A DNA stretch of 64,000 nt from Azolla caroliniana (lineage: Eukaryota > Polypodiophyta): positions 20,832,001 through 20,896,000 of the forward strand of contig JBHGNT010000001.1 in the NCBI GenBank assembly GCA_043228905.1. Direction: 5' to 3'. The position numbers and the translations under genes are program-made. The notes under the pieces were generated by a model. It was not told the origin of the DNA. It did not search any database and saw only the letters and a program-made list of their open reading frames with translations. The first letter of the stretch is position 1. Each line of letters begins with the position of its first letter. Of this stretch, positions 62,532-64,000 are shown piece after piece.

Positions 62532-64000
62532 TTACCCTTTGTCCTCCGGATCGCCATTCACTCCAAACCCATCGTCCTCGCTATCCAAGACATCCAGGTC
62601 CAGTTCATCCTCGTGCCGCTTTTTGAACACTTTGATCCTTTTCCCAGCCACCGGTACCGCCATCCTCATCCCGTCAAGCTCTGCGAGATGGTAGGTCCTG
62701 TTGTCATTGGCGCTTGTCACCACGTAAGGCCTGAACCACCTCCTTGCAAACTTCCGCATCGCCTTGTGCTGGTCATATACTAGAACCCAGTCGCCTTCCT
62801 CGATTTTCTTCGGCCTCAGTCGGTGAGTCTAGTCGAATTGTCCCCTGTTGTTTACCCTAGCGGCCCGCAGCTTTCCCACGGCTCGTTCCACATCCTCCGG
62901 TCTTCGCTCGAGCTGTCGGATCCGCGCCGCTACCAGCTCCTCCTGGCTCATCTCGTCTCTCCAATCCACCATGGCCCATGAGGAGATCATTCGCTCCATT
63001 GGCATGACCGGCTTCTACCCATACATCAGCTCCGTCAGCATGAACCCGGTTACTGAACTGTGCATAGTTCGGTCGGCCCACAATGCATAGGGTAAGAGCC
63101 ACGACCAGTTTCCGACTTGGCCTCCACATGCCCGCACTAACGCTTTGACGATCAGCCCGTGTTTGTGTTCCACCTTCCCGTTCGGCTCTGTATTGTACAC
63201 CGTGGTGAGCGAGAGTTTAACCCCTAGCCAATCAAACAACTCTTCAGCCTCTTGTGCGTCCAGTTCTCAGCAGTCGACTACGATCTTTCCTACGCACCCG
63301 TACCGGCATACCACATCTTCGATCAGAAATCGGCACACGACCACGGTCGTTTTGTTTGGCAACGCTCGACCTTCCACCTAGTTCGTCAGGTCCTCTCGAG
63401 CCAGCACCAGATATCACATCTGCCCCACCCCCATTGGCATCGTCACCAGATCCACCATCCACTTGAAGTGGATGGTCGGAGGGTAGGTCGGGTGGAGCTC
63501 ATCCCGATGTCGGACTATGGAGTGCATATGACAACTTTCTCAAGCCGTCACGAACTGATGCACGTCCCGGTATAGTCCCGACTACCAGTACTTCCCCTCT
63601 TAGAGCTTCTCGAATGTGGCCCATGTCCCGCGGTGTCCGGCCCAAGGACTCTTGTGGTACGTTGTCATCAGTTCCACTTGTTCCTCTTTCTTCGCCACAA
63701 CCCGGAGTGGGATGTCGTTTCTCTTCTTTGGGTGCTTCCATATGCACCCATCCCATAGGAAGAATCGGTACGCTTTCATCCGAATCCGGTTGGTCTCTTC
63801 CTTCGTCTACGCCACGTCCGGTGTCATTGTCTTCAGGAACCCGCCGATTTGGAGCCACTCCCCGTCATACTTGCTCTCGTCGAACTCGTTAAGCGCCGGA
63901 GTGCTCCCCTTCCTTGTTGTTACGTAAGCCGTCTCGAAGAAGTCCACGCCGACTTCTTCGTCCTCCAAAACCATGCCGTCCTCATCATCAAATCTCGCCC
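62532..64000 (-). pseudogene. gypsy J integrase
   Basis: From 64000 down: SKYDGEWLQIGGFLKTM, WDGCIWKHPKKRNDIPLRVV, SPWAGHRGTWATFEKL (H of the HHCC module), YWWSGLYRDVHQFVTACESC, FKWMVDLVTMPMGVGQMWYL (first Asp), CRYGCVGKIVVDCELDAQE (second Asp segment; G of D-x-G lost), TVYNTEPNGKVEHKHGLIVK (Glu), LLPYALWADRTMHSSVTGFM, then the C-terminus RWFRPYVVTSANDNRTYHLA and RIKVFKKRHEDELDLDVLDS with an acidic tail. Stops near 63604, 63552, 63398, 63269, 63013 and 62832. This integrase type (MVDLVTMP, VKALVRAC) is distinct from the chromoviruses above. Confidence 0.87.

Larger units (their letters stand above)
61779..64000 (-). mobile_element. Ty3/gypsy retrotransposon J, 3' part (continues beyond window)
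   Basis: Minus strand: integrase, PPT and 3' LTR. Inserted in the reverse transcriptase of gypsy I. ACCGT at 61774-61778 is the candidate target duplication. Confidence 0.9.

Overview
The window looks like nuclear DNA of a plant (a streptophyte; I cannot name the group or species). The signs are nested Ty1/copia and Ty3/gypsy retrotransposons, initiator-tRNA-Met-type primer sites, chromodomain integrases, a plant-type LINE remnant and GT-AG introns. I find no cellular housekeeping gene, rRNA or functional tRNA. Nearly all of the sequence can be assigned to about a dozen mobile elements, many with boundaries set by target-site duplications (TSDs).

Layout: a decayed LINE (220-1496), then a copia 3' half with LTR (1497-3349). 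A minus-strand copia ('copia A', 3350-3727 and 14485-16138) is split by a 10.76 kb DNA transposon ('TE1', 3728-14484). TE1 has about 36-bp terminal inverted repeats. Next come copia D (16139-17525) and a second transposase gene of the TE1 family ('T2', 17552-25128, + strand), whose exon is broken by a solo LTR and a chromovirus (19517-24300). Convergent to T2 is a RING-H2/coiled-coil gene on the minus strand (26183-29689 plus 51982-52358). It is split by a 22 kb full-length copia ('copia E', 29690-51976). Copia E contains a 15.6 kb gypsy ('gypsy F', 33427-49067), which contains a gag-only LTR element in tandem form ('element G', 34982-41161). After a GA-rich spacer follow chromovirus K (to 55487), a copia remnant H (55488-57857), gypsy I (from 57858) and, inside it, gypsy J (61779 to the window end).

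The most interesting object is TE1. A transposase-like gene (minus strand, N-terminal part 9393-9935, C-terminal part 4025-4654) points away from a multi-exon gene (10520-13647) encoding a ParB-like domain joined to a beta-class N6-adenine/N4-cytosine DNA methyltransferase. The tail of a second methyltransferase copy lies at 5145-5698. The TIRs lie just beyond the transposase and methyltransferase stops, so both genes are inside the mobile unit. Removing 3728-14484 plus one 2-bp target duplication restores the copia A reading frame, which strongly supports the boundaries. All copies here carry stops or frameshifts, so this is a fossil of the system. The T2/RING pair looks like a related element carrying different cargo; its ends are not visible.

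Other notable items: a heat-shock-element array just upstream of the TATA box in the chromovirus K LTR; a roughly 980-codon extra ORF downstream of integrase in gypsy F; a 3-LTR tandem gag-only element with antisense Pol III box-like sequences in its LTRs; and strongly unequal LTRs in copia E caused by a ~236-bp tandem array.
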